Below are positions 56,520 to 63,474 of a DNA stretch of 64,000 bases, piece after piece. Position numbers and translations under genes: made by a program. Position 1 is the first letter of the stretch; every line of letters begins with the position of its first letter. The stretch comes from CATQHP01 sp965205595. Lineage in GTDB: Bacteria; Acidobacteriota; Terriglobia; Bryobacterales; UBA6623. Location of the stretch: assembly GCA_965205595.1 (NCBI GenBank), contig CBDBHI010000003.1:1-64000 (forward strand), written 5' to 3'. The notes under the pieces are model-generated. The model saw only the letters and a list, made by a program, of their open reading frames with translations, made no database searches and was not told the DNA's origin.

Positions 56520-57281
56520 TCAGCCCAAAGAGTGAGCCCGCTTCTTCTTGCTCTGGATCAGACGGAAGCTTTCGGCGTTCAGCTCTAGAATATGAACGTG
56601 GTGCGTGAGGCGATCGAGCAGGGCGCCGGTCAGCCGCTCGGAGCCGAAGACCTCCGTCCATTCGTTAAACGGCAGATTCGAGGTGACCAGCGTCGAGCCC
56701 TGTTCGTAGCGCTGGGAAAACACTTCGAACAATAACTCCGCTCCGGTCTTCGATAGCGGCACGTAGCCCAGTTCATCGACGATCAGCAGATCCTGCTTGG
56801 CCAACTGCTTTTGACATCGCAGCAAGCGCCGTTCATCTCGGGCTTCGAGCAGCTCATTGACCAGTGCCGCCGCTGTTGTGAAGCGTGTTCGATAGCCGCG
56901 CTGACAAGCCGCCAGTCCCAACGCCAAGCCGATGTGCGTTTTGCCCGTGCCGGAATTACCCAGTGCCGGCACGTTTTCGCGGCGGTCGATAAACTCACAG
57001 CGCGCCAGTTCCAGCACCAGCTTCTTGTTCAACGCCGGCAAGGACGGGAAGTCGAAAGTGTCCAGACTCTTGGTCACGGGAAACTTCGCGGCCTTGCTGC
57101 GGCGCTCGGTGGCCCGCTGTTCACGGTCGAGCAGTTCCAGCTCGCAGAGTTGTTGCAGGAAGCTCCTCGAATCCAAGCTCTCGGCGGCGCATTGCCGCGC
57201 CAGTTTGTCGTACTCGCGCAGGAAGGTTGGCAGCCGCAACGCTTTCAAATGCGCTTCGAGCAGAAGTTTCGACCTCGCCAT
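56520..57281 (-). CDS. istB: IS21 helper ATPase IstB
   Basis: AAA+ helper of IS21 transposition, 253 aa. The start at 57281 (MARSKLLLEAHLKALRLPTFLREY) overlaps the final istA stop as TAATG. The ATP-binding loop reads GNSGTGKTHIGLALG about residue 105, and the Walker B segment LLIVDELGYVPLS follows near residue 168. A sensor-like segment is STLVTSNLPFNEW. The first glycine of Walker A is preceded by LGNSG rather than GPTG, still usual. The larger upstream frame to 57728 is antisense to istA and is not a gene. It ends ahead of the left IS terminus. Confidence 0.93.
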   Translation of the reverse strand: MARSKLLLEAHLKALRLPTFLREYDKLARQCAAESLDSRSFLQQLCELELLDREQRATERRSKAAKFPVTKSLDTFDFPSLPALNKKLVLELARCEFIDRRENVPALGNSGTGKTHIGLALGLAACQRGYRTRFTTAAALVNELLEARDERRLLRCQKQLAKQDLLIVDELGYVPLSKTGAELLFEVFSQRYEQGSTLVTSNLPFNEWTEVFGSERLTGALLDRLTHHVHILELNAESFRLIQSKKKRAHSLG

Positions 57282-57499
57282 TACCCCCCTCCTTGTGCCG
57301 GCAGTGCCAAATAGTCCGCAGCGGAGGTTTGCTCCACCTGGGCTGCCGGCAGATGCGGATACTTCGTCAAGTCCAAGCGCGGCGGCCGTTGCTCGATGCG
57401 GCACAGCACGAAGTGCCTGACTGCATCCAAGCCAATCGCTCCCAACTCGCAGGCTTGGCGCACCGCCGCGGCAACGTGCTCGAATCGGAAGTCCTCCAG

Positions 57500-58780
57500 T
57501 CATCGCAATACCCGCACGTACTCGCGCTTGCCTGGCTTTCCCAACCGTGCCTCGAGCAAACGTCTCAAGCACGGGAACTGTTCGGGCAGCTCCCAGCCCG
57601 CCAACGGGGCCGCTTGATCGAGCGCGTTGGTCTTGCGTTCCAGCAGTGCTAGGTAATGCAGCGGATCGAAGATCAACTCTTCGCGTTCGTAACTGCGCCG
57701 GTGGCGCGCGATCTCTTCGCTGCCACAACAGATCACGATTTCATCGACGTAGCCTTTCAGCAACACCTGGCGATGTCCGTAGCGTGTGGGCACCGAGTAG
57801 TCGTTGGCGCGATAGCGCACCAATGACAGCGACGTCACCCGCGTGGTGCGTTTGTCGCAGGCGTCATAGGGCGTGGGCGGCAAGGGCAACAACGCTTGGC
57901 GGTCACGCTTGAAACGTTCCTCAATCGTTTCGGTGTGCCGCCGCAAGCGCCGCTTACGATTGTTGAGGCACTGCGCTTCGAGCTGCTCGTTGAACGCTTC
58001 CCAGCTTGGAAACCTTGGCGCCGGCACCATGAAGTTCCGCCGGGCATAACCGACCAGTCCTTCCACCTTTCCCTTGTCGTTGCCTTTGCCCGGACGCCCG
58101 AAACGATCGGAGAATAAATAGTGCGACTGCAGTTCACTGAACACCCTGGTCCGCTTGCGCCTGCCGTCGCCCAGAATCCTCGCCAGCGCCAAGGTCGTGT
58201 TGTCGTAGAGGATGCTGCGTGGCACGCCGCCGAAGTACCGAAACGCTGCGTTGTGCCCCTCGCAAAACGCTTCCGTCGTCGCGGCCGGGAAAGCTTTTAC
58301 GAAAGCGTCATCGCTAGGCGGCAGATCGACCACCAAGTAGTGCGCCTTGCGCTGTACGCCGTCAATGACCACCAGAGCTTCACCGCAGTCGGCCTGGGCA
58401 TCGCCCGCCGGATGCACCAGCGGCACGAACATCTCTTGCCCGCCGAGCTTCTTGTCGCGAACATAGTCCTTGACGATCGTGTAACCGCCGGTGAAATCGT
58501 ACTCGTCGCGCAAGCGGTCGAAGATGCGTTTTGCGGTGTGGCGTTGTTTCTTCGGACGTTCCTGATCGTCGATGAGGATCTGATCGACGATTCCGGTGAA
58601 GGGATCCAGCTTCGGCCTCTGCGCTGGTTGGCGCCGCCGATAGCCCGGCGGAGTGGCGTAGCGCAACATCTTGCGCACCGTCCCTCGCGCCAGGCCAAAC
58701 CGTTTGGCGGCCTCGCGCTCACTGAGCCCTTCGACAAAGACACTGCGCCGTACTTGAGCGTATAGCTCCACGCGATACAT
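57500..58780 (-). CDS. istA: IS21 transposase IstA (interrupted by an in-frame TGA)
   Basis: IS21 transposase with an N-terminal helix-turn-helix (SEREAAKRFGLARGTVRKML, residues 20-39) and a DDE integrase core: aspartate in HPAGDAQADCGEALVVID, aspartate in RSILYDNTTLA, glutamate in GKVEGLVGYARRNFM. The start at 58780 (MYRVELYAQVRRSVF) is usual for the family. The frame stops at TGA 57502-57500 after EYVRVLR, but the same frame continues LEDFRFEHVAAAVRQACELG... to TAA at 57283-57281, giving the normal family C-terminus. One substitution (TTA or similar to TGA) therefore removed the last ~73 residues; the catalytic core is intact. Confidence 0.9.
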   Translation of the reverse strand: MYRVELYAQVRRSVFVEGLSEREAAKRFGLARGTVRKMLRYATPPGYRRRQPAQRPKLDPFTGIVDQILIDDQERPKKQRHTAKRIFDRLRDEYDFTGGYTIVKDYVRDKKLGGQEMFVPLVHPAGDAQADCGEALVVIDGVQRKAHYLVVDLPPSDDAFVKAFPAATTEAFCEGHNAAFRYFGGVPRSILYDNTTLALARILGDGRRKRTRVFSELQSHYLFSDRFGRPGKGNDKGKVEGLVGYARRNFMVPAPRFPSWEAFNEQLEAQCLNNRKRRLRRHTETIEERFKRDRQALLPLPPTPYDACDKRTTRVTSLSLVRYRANDYSVPTRYGHRQVLLKGYVDEIVICCGSEEIARHRRSYEREELIFDPLHYLALLERKTNALDQAAPLAGWELPEQFPCLRRLLEARLGKPGKREYVRVLR

Positions 58781-58904
58781 CCCTCTCGTGTCCCACAAAC
58801 ACCACAGGAATGTTCGCTGGACCACTCGGACGGTCTACTTTTACTCCGCCCAAAAGCAGCTTCGATTCGCCGCTCTATGGTCTAGTTTCGCTCCGCCGTT
58901 CTCA

Positions 58905-59140
58905 TCACGGGCCACCGCCTGGCGAAGAGTCCGAGAGGTCATGACAACCGCTGATATCACCGGGCCTGCGGCGACAGCCAGGGGCCTACGCCATAGTTTC
59001 GCGATTGTGGCGGTAGCCGCGACCGTACCGGTGACAATGATCCAGAAATGGATGGGGCACTCCGATACTTCGACGACAGCGATCTACCTCGATGCGTCCG
59101 GGCCTGAAGAGAGGCACATTGCGTTGCGAATCTGGCGAGG
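58905..59140 (+). pseudogene. Tyrosine recombinase fragment (IS91-associated integrase type)
   Basis: C-terminal catalytic end of a tyrosine recombinase. The sequence TAWRRVREVM, GLRHSFAIVAVA (R-x-x-H region), MIQKWMGHSDTSTTAIYLDA (His and nucleophile Tyr) closely follows the integrase often found beside IS91-type transposases. Coding begins directly at the right end of IS21 (58904/58905), so the IS abuts or cut the gene. The N-terminal part is not present left of the IS. Confidence 0.85.
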
Positions 59141-59403
59141 TGAATTCTTTTTCACATGGCAGAATCGGGTTAGGTCGCCAACGCCTCCCACCGGGCTGCT
59201 GGGGACAGGGGCAAATCCACATATGGCATGCACCCCAAAGGCGAGACAGAGCAAAAGTGAGACAGTTGCCGTTCGCTGAAAAAGTGTAGCTTTTTTCGCG
59301 AACGTGCCGCACACTTGGAAACGGCCGGGAAAGCGGAGGCGGGCGCTGCTGGAGAGCAACCCGCCAAGGAATACCCGGTTGGAAACTCATCGAGACGATG
59401 AGC

Positions 59404-59434
59404 GCTCGGGGCGGGACAGATTCCCGCTCCGAGC
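59404..59434 (-). terminator. Hairpin downstream of IS3 orfB
   Basis: GCTCGGGGCGGGA and TCCCGCTCCGAGC form a 13-base stem with one mismatch and a 5-base loop, 26 bases past the orfB stop. Confidence 0.5.
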
Positions 59435-59459
59435 ACGACCACTGTCTCGATAGATTTCC

Positions 59460-60425
59460 TCATGCCTCAGAAAACTCAAACTGCGGGTTTCTGAGCTCTT
59501 CGCTCGCTGGCAACAACTGCTCGAACTCCTCCGGAGGCCGATATCCCAACGCCGAATGCAGGCGCTTTTGGTTGTACACCGCGTCGATAAACTCCTCGAT
59601 CGAAGCCCTTGCCTCGTCCATCGATTGATACGTCTGTAGGTTCACCTCCTCGCTTTTGAGCGTCTTCATAAAACTTTCCATGCGCGCATTATCGTACGGG
59701 TTTCCTCGCCGGCTCATCGAGATCAACGTGCCGTTTTCTTCCAGCAGACTGACATAGGCCCGCGAGGTATATTGCGTGCCTTGATCGGAATGATGCACCA
59801 GCCCCGGCTTCGGACAGCGAAACTCGATCGCTTTGCGCAGCGCGTTCACTGCCAATATGGCCTCGAGGGAAGGCCCCAATTCCCAGCCCACCACGCGCCG
59901 TGAATACGAGTCCATCACGACCGCCAAGTAGACGAACGAACGGCGCATGCGCACGTAGGTGATGTCGGCCTGCCAGAGCTGGTCGAGACCGTCGATCTGC
60001 AGGTTTTTGGCCCAGTTTGGGTAGATCGCGCGGTGCTGATCCGAGTCCGTCGTCAATACGTAGCGGCGCTTGCGTATCGCCAGCAGATTGTCGTTGCGCA
60101 TCAGCCGCAAGACCTTCTTGTGGTTCACCGTAAAGCCCTGCCTACGCAGTTCGGCGGTCACTCGACGATAGCCGTAGCGGCGATTTGCGAGCGTAATGCG
60201 TTGCATACGATCCCGAAGTTCGATGTTCGCTTCGGCGGGTTTGTCTCGCTCTAATTGCCGGTAATATCCCGCTCGACTGACTGCGGCGAGTTCGCAGCCT
60301 CGCTCGATGCTGAGTCGGCCTTCGACGCGGGTTTCGTCGATAACCGTGTAGAGTCGCTCGCGTTGCCTGCGACTTTGCTCGGCATCGCCGGTTTTAAGGC
60401 GTTGAAGGTCCGTTCGAAAAAATCC
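59460..60425 (-). CDS. IS3 transposase OrfB (-1 frame)
   Basis: Catalytic part of the IS3 transposase. An HTH_21-type segment (ELRDRMQRITLANRRYGYRRVTAELRRQGFTVNHKKVLRLM) precedes the DDE core: aspartate in LWQADITYVRMRRSF, aspartate in LVHHSDQGTQYTS, glutamate in DNARMESFMKTLKSEEV (D-D-35-E). The C-terminal FIDAVYNQKRLHSALGYRPPEEFE is classic. It is in the -1 frame relative to OrfA and has no own start signal, so production is expected from OrfAB frameshifting at 60416-60422. An ORF reading further upstream to 60764 is antisense-like shadow. Confidence 0.93.
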   Translation of the reverse strand, partial: GFFRTDLQRLKTGDAEQSRRQRERLYTVIDETRVEGRLSIERGCELAAVSRAGYYRQLERDKPAEANIELRDRMQRITLANRRYGYRRVTAELRRQGFTVNHKKVLRLMRNDNLLAIRKRRYVLTTDSDQHRAIYPNWAKNLQIDGLDQLWQADITYVRMRRSFVYLAVVMDSYSRRVVGWELGPSLEAILAVNALRKAIEFRCPKPGLVHHSDQGTQYTSRAYVSLLEENGTLISMSRRGNPYDNARMESFMKTLKSEEVNLQTYQSMDEARASIEEFIDAVYNQKRLHSALGYRPPEEFEQLLPASEELRNPQFEFSEA

Positions 60426-60745
60426 AATTCCGCCGCTTGTATGCCAACCAAGCGTTCGAGCTCCGCGATGCGCTCGGCGGCCGGATCCCGATCCGATTTC
60501 ACAACCTCTTGTCCGGGCCGCGGCCGCCCCTGGCGCCACTCGAGGCCGGCACGTCCCTCGGCTCGATAGGTGTCGCGCCAGCGATACAACACGCTGCGCC
60601 GCACTCCCAACTCGCCGCTCAACTTGACAATGTTCTCGCCACGCAACATGCGGCTTACCGCCACTTCCTTGAACTCCACCTCGTACGAGCGTTGCTTCCG
60701 CGCAGCCCGCTCTTTTCTCTCTCCCATCGTGGACTCCTTCTCCAT
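60251..60745 (-). CDS. IS3 OrfA helix-turn-helix protein
   Basis: DNA-binding OrfA. The HTH (FKEVAVSRMLRGENIVKLSGELGVRRSVLYRWRDTY) lies at about residues 25-60, and a leucine-zipper-like coiled coil (AERIAELERLVGIQAAELDFFERTF) at about 88-112. Past the slippery site the frame runs on as a non-conserved tail to 60251. The start could be 60745 (MEKEST) or MGER at 60727. Confidence 0.9.
   Translation of the reverse strand: MEKESTMGERKERAARKQRSYEVEFKEVAVSRMLRGENIVKLSGELGVRRSVLYRWRDTYRAEGRAGLEWRQGRPRPGQEVVKSDRDPAAERIAELERLVGIQAAELDFFERTFNALKPAMPSKVAGNASDSTRLSTKPASKADSASSEAANSPQSVERDITGN
60416..60422 (-). promoter_or_regulatory. -1 ribosomal frameshift site (T TTT TTC)
   Basis: On the minus strand T-TTT-TTC lies in OrfA codon phase GAT TTT TTC. 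A -1 slip there enters the OrfB frame (GGA TTT TTT CGA), giving the OrfAB transposase usual for IS3. Confidence 0.8.
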
Positions 60746-60872
60746 TCACTGAAAATTGTCCCACTTTTTATCGTCTCAGTTTTGGGGTGCACTCCACTAA
60801 CTCTTACTGTGTCAGTCTGTTCTGCGCCCTTCAGTGTTCACTATTCACAGCTCCGGGCACCTCGAAAATCCA

Positions 60873-60895
60873 CCCGTACCGGGGTTTTGAAATTT
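60873..60895. repeat. 23-base inverted repeat, right arm
   Basis: CCCGTACCGGGGTTTTGAAA continuing with TTT, the exact reverse complement of 56140-56162. Confidence 0.9.
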
Positions 60896-61170
60896 CTTTT
60901 GCCATTGAAATCAGCAACCTAGCGATTTGGCCGACTGAAAACCGTACACACGAGCCGTACACTATACGGGGAGGTTGCGTACCGCCCGGCAAGTAGGCTC
61001 GAAATTTGACAAATAAATCTGCCCATTCCGGCCACACAGGGGCATTCAACAGGGGGTCCATCGTCTTCGTCGAACCCCCGAGGAAGTCTTAGTCCTAATG
61101 CTAGAATCTGAGGGAAATCGTGCCAAATGCTGCCATATCCGGGCATTTCCGGACATTTTCACGGAGAATC

Positions 61171-61215
61171 TCGAATGGGGAAACTGTGGGGAAACCGTTT
61201 CGTGGGGAAACCGTG
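61171..61215. repeat. Three GGGGAAAC-type direct repeats
   Basis: GGGGAAACTGT, GGGGAAACCGT and GGGGAAACCGT occur in a row within 61171-61215, just left of the CAATCGGGG array. Confidence 0.7.
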
Positions 61216-61246
61216 ACAGCCTCAGTTTATGACTTGACCCTTTCTC

Positions 61247-61326
61247 GGGGCAATCGGGGACGGACAATCGGGGGCAATCGGGGACAGGCAAGGCAATCGG
61301 GGACAGGCAATCGGGGACAGGCATGT
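61247..61326. repeat. Tandem CAATCGGGG array, G-quadruplex-capable
   Basis: Five copies of CAATCGGGG start at 61251, 61265, 61275, 61294 and 61308, with ACAGGCA spacers. At least six runs of four or more G lie within 80 bases on the plus strand. Confidence 0.8.
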
Positions 61327-61402
61327 AATTCACTAAACCTTTATGCTGTCAATAACTTACGGCGATCACAACGTTCACAAAATTGGGAGGATGACTCTGG
61401 CC

Positions 61403-62850
61403 GAAATTGTCCCGAGCTCAGTTGGGGGTTGAAGGGGCGGCGGTTCTCAAGCTTGGTTCTCTGAGAGAATCGAGCAAATCTTTAACCACAAAGGAGAACC
61501 GCCGTGAAGAAACCGTATCACATTCTTGATGCCGCCAAGCAGCAGCGCGTCAGTCCGGACGAGCTCACGCGTCTGCTCAGCCAAAACGCGCAGCTCATGC
61601 TGCCCCTCGTCGAGCTCATCGAACAATGCCGGGGAGCCGTCGACGAGGTCATCGACGTCACCGGCCGCGCCGCCATCCAAGCCGTGCTCGAACTCTCTGC
61701 CCAGCAGGTCACCGGAGGTGATCTCTCGCAGCCAGGCAAGAAGCGCGCCGGCGATGTGCTGCGCTGGGGGCGGCAATCAGGCCGTGTGAATCTGAGCGAT
61801 CGCAAGCTGCGGGTCGCCAAGCCGCGCTTGCGCAAACGCTCCGGCGGCGAGGTCGAAGTACCCGCTTACGAAGCGCTGCAAGACGACGAACGGTTGGGCT
61901 CGCGCATGCTGGATATCTTGATGAAAGGCGTCTCGACACGCCAGTATTCCGGCGTTATCAGCGAAATGGCTGATACGGTTGGAGTGTCGAAATCGGCGGT
62001 AAGCCGCGAGACCATCGAAGCCGCCGAGAAGAAAATCGACGAGTTGTTCGCGCGCCGTTTCGATGACGTGGACTTGCTGGTGATCTACGTGGACGGCCTG
62101 ATTTTCTCGGGACACACGGTTTTAGCGGCCGTGGGCGTGGACGTGGAAGGCAACAAGCACGTCCTGGGCTTGCAGCACGCGGCGACGGAGAACGCGGCGG
62201 CGGCCGAGGACTTGCTGCGAGGCTTGCTCGAACGCGGCGTCTCGCCCGCGAAAAAGAGGCTTTTTGTACTCGATGGATCGAAGGCTTTACGCGCGGCAGT
62301 GCACAAAATCTTTGGTGACGCTCCGGTGCGGCGTTGTCGCGCCCACAAGCTGCGCAACGTTCTCGACAGGCTGCCGAAGGCCGAACAGGATCAGGCCAAA
62401 GCGGCGATCCGCGCGGCCTGGCGGCTCGAAGCCAAGGACGGTCAAGCGCGGCTCAAGAAGCTGGCTGAATGGTACGCGGGCGACTGGCCCGAGGCGGCGG
62501 CGAGTTTGCGCGAGGGTCTCGAGGAATGTTTCACGATCAATCGTCTGGGATTGCCGCCGTCGTTGCATCGTTGTCTGGCGACGACCAACATCGTCGAGAG
62601 CCCGAACGCGGGCGTGCGCCGGAGGACGCGCCGCCTGACGCGCTGGAAGGATGCTTCGATGGTGCGCCGTTGGGCGGCGGCGGCATTCCTGGATACCGAG
62701 AAAAACTTCCACAAGATCATGGGCTATAAGGATCTCTGGATGCTCGATGCCGTCCTCAATCCAACCGACTCCGCCCACCAAAACGCCGCCTAGGACAATG
62801 CCCCTCTACACCGCCGCCTCTCAACCCTCAACTACGACTGGGACACTCTC
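61403..62850 (+). mobile_element. IS256-family insertion sequence, complete
   Basis: About 1.45 kb with an imperfect terminal repeat of about 40 bases: left GAAATTGTCCCGAGCTCAG..., right, inverted, GAGAGTGTCCCAGTCGTAG..., both followed by GTTG-GGGTTGA-like and GGCGGCGGT tracts. The left boundary is supported by the copy at 63475, where similarity begins at the same base. No target duplication is evident. Confidence 0.9.
61504..62793 (+). CDS. IS256-family (Mutator-type) transposase
   Basis: A 429-aa transposase. The Mutator-type core reads LVIYVDGLIFSGHTVLAAVGVDVEG near residue 195-220, with the first catalytic aspartate, LFVLDGSKALRAAVHKIFG with the second near residue 255, and ATTNIVESPNAGVRRRTRRLTRW near the C-terminus with the catalytic glutamate. 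CRAHKLRNVLDRLP is also typical. A GTG start at 61504 follows AGGAGA about 7 bases upstream; the same signals occur in the second copy. The gene looks intact and could mobilise the other fragments. Confidence 0.95.
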   Translation: MKKPYHILDAAKQQRVSPDELTRLLSQNAQLMLPLVELIEQCRGAVDEVIDVTGRAAIQAVLELSAQQVTGGDLSQPGKKRAGDVLRWGRQSGRVNLSDRKLRVAKPRLRKRSGGEVEVPAYEALQDDERLGSRMLDILMKGVSTRQYSGVISEMADTVGVSKSAVSRETIEAAEKKIDELFARRFDDVDLLVIYVDGLIFSGHTVLAAVGVDVEGNKHVLGLQHAATENAAAAEDLLRGLLERGVSPAKKRLFVLDGSKALRAAVHKIFGDAPVRRCRAHKLRNVLDRLPKAEQDQAKAAIRAAWRLEAKDGQARLKKLAEWYAGDWPEAAASLREGLEECFTINRLGLPPSLHRCLATTNIVESPNAGVRRRTRRLTRWKDASMVRRWAAAAFLDTEKNFHKIMGYKDLWMLDAVLNPTDSAHQNAA

Positions 62851-63258
62851 CTCCCAGAATTCGAATTGGTACAGACTTACTACGGCGAAGTCCGGAATCT
62901 CGTCAACGACGTTTTCTAATCGGACTCGGTCGTTATGTTCCAATTCGTAGCGGTTGTCGGGATTATGAGGTAGCTTTGCGGCGAGGGCATAGTAACCGAA
63001 TTGATACAGTTTGCTTAGATAATAGTCCCGCTCACGAATTGGAAGTTCGGGGTAAGTCCGAATGTACGCCGCACAGCTCACCGGCTGCAGCGTCAAGGCG
63101 GGGACGAGCTGATCGAAGGGATCGAACTCAGCTCCTGTAATGTAATCTCGGGTAGCCCTTTTCAGATCTTGACGAGAAACGAGCTCAAGTTGCCCAAGCA
63201 GATCGGAATAATTGAAGTCCCTGAAGGTGTGAACCTGTTGGTATAGGTTGCGAAACAT
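62821..63258 (-). CDS. Hypothetical protein, C-terminus supplied by IS256 end
   Basis: A 145-aa protein that I do not recognise. It is rich in Tyr, Leu and acidic residues (YYLSKLYQFGYYALAAKLPHNPDN) and has no obvious signal or membrane segments. IS256 ends at about 62850, so the final residues after FEFWEE (ESVPVVVEG) are encoded by the terminal repeat. The gene was therefore truncated by the insertion, and its real end is lost. A promoter is not visible. Confidence 0.6.
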   Translation of the reverse strand: MFRNLYQQVHTFRDFNYSDLLGQLELVSRQDLKRATRDYITGAEFDPFDQLVPALTLQPVSCAAYIRTYPELPIRERDYYLSKLYQFGYYALAAKLPHNPDNRYELEHNDRVRLENVVDEIPDFAVVSLYQFEFWEESVPVVVEG

Positions 63259-63279
63259 GTGGCCTGTACTGTTTTAACC

Positions 63280-63474
63280 GATTCGCCGCGAGAGTGCGAT
63301 TGCGTTCTCGGGCTTGACGTCGCGGTGGTGGATGCCTGCACTCATGGGCGGATTCGAGTCCTTTGGCGATTTACTTAGCGATCTCTATATCTTCGTCGAG
63401 TTTTAGAAGTCCCTTGGTGATCTTTGTATCGCGAGGCTGACCCTCGATCAACTCCGTTCCGACGAACGAACTAT
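63280..63474 (-). pseudogene. Ser/Thr protein kinase fragment
   Basis: Minus-strand sequence reads TELIEGQPRDTKITKGLLKLDEDIEIAK, then TAA (at about 63374), then IAKGLESAHE. After a frame change it gives GIHHRDVKPENAIALS, including the protein-kinase catalytic-loop signature HRDVKPEN (63306-63332). Both a stop and a frameshift are needed to read it. The N-terminal lobe was cut by the IS256 copy starting at 63475. A pseudogene. Confidence 0.85.

Larger units (their letters stand above)
56351..58904 (-). mobile_element. IS21-family insertion sequence
   Basis: About 2.55 kb. Left terminus starts TGTCAAGGGCGGAG and the inverted right terminus TGAGAACGGCGGAG. Each end carries two copies of a ~20-base repeat (left: 56358-56377 and 56382-56401; right, inverted: 58831-58850 and 58878-58897), the multi-repeat layout typical of IS21. 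It contains istA and istB overlapping by TAATG. No clear target duplication is seen. Confidence 0.9.
59229..60792 (-). mobile_element. IS3-family insertion sequence
   Basis: About 1.56 kb. Ends TGCACCCCAAA (59229, reading right) and, inverted, TGCACCCCAAAACTGAGAC (from 60792) match the TG...CA style of the IS3 group with AGTGGGACA/AGTGAGACA inside. It carries orfA and orfB with a -1 slippery site. No 3-5-base target duplication is evident. Confidence 0.88.
60793..61402. other. Repeat-rich intergenic region between IS3 and IS256
   Basis: No gene is supported across about 600 bases. It contains the right arm of the 23-base inverted repeat, a cluster of GGGGAAAC repeats and a G-rich tandem repeat, listed separately. 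Confidence 0.6.

Noticed and set aside
57500..57502. TGA read as selenocysteine or tryptophan
   Set aside because: No SECIS-like hairpin is obvious, TGA is used as a normal stop throughout the window, and the family has no such residue there.
59460..60764. A single fused IS3 transposase of 434 aa starting at 60764
   Set aside because: The first ~110 codons are a different frame over OrfA and look non-protein-like; OrfA and OrfB with frameshifting explain it better.
61247..61326. Possible CRISPR array
   Set aside because: Repeat units are 9-14 bases with variable short spacers that share sequence, and no cas genes are in the window.
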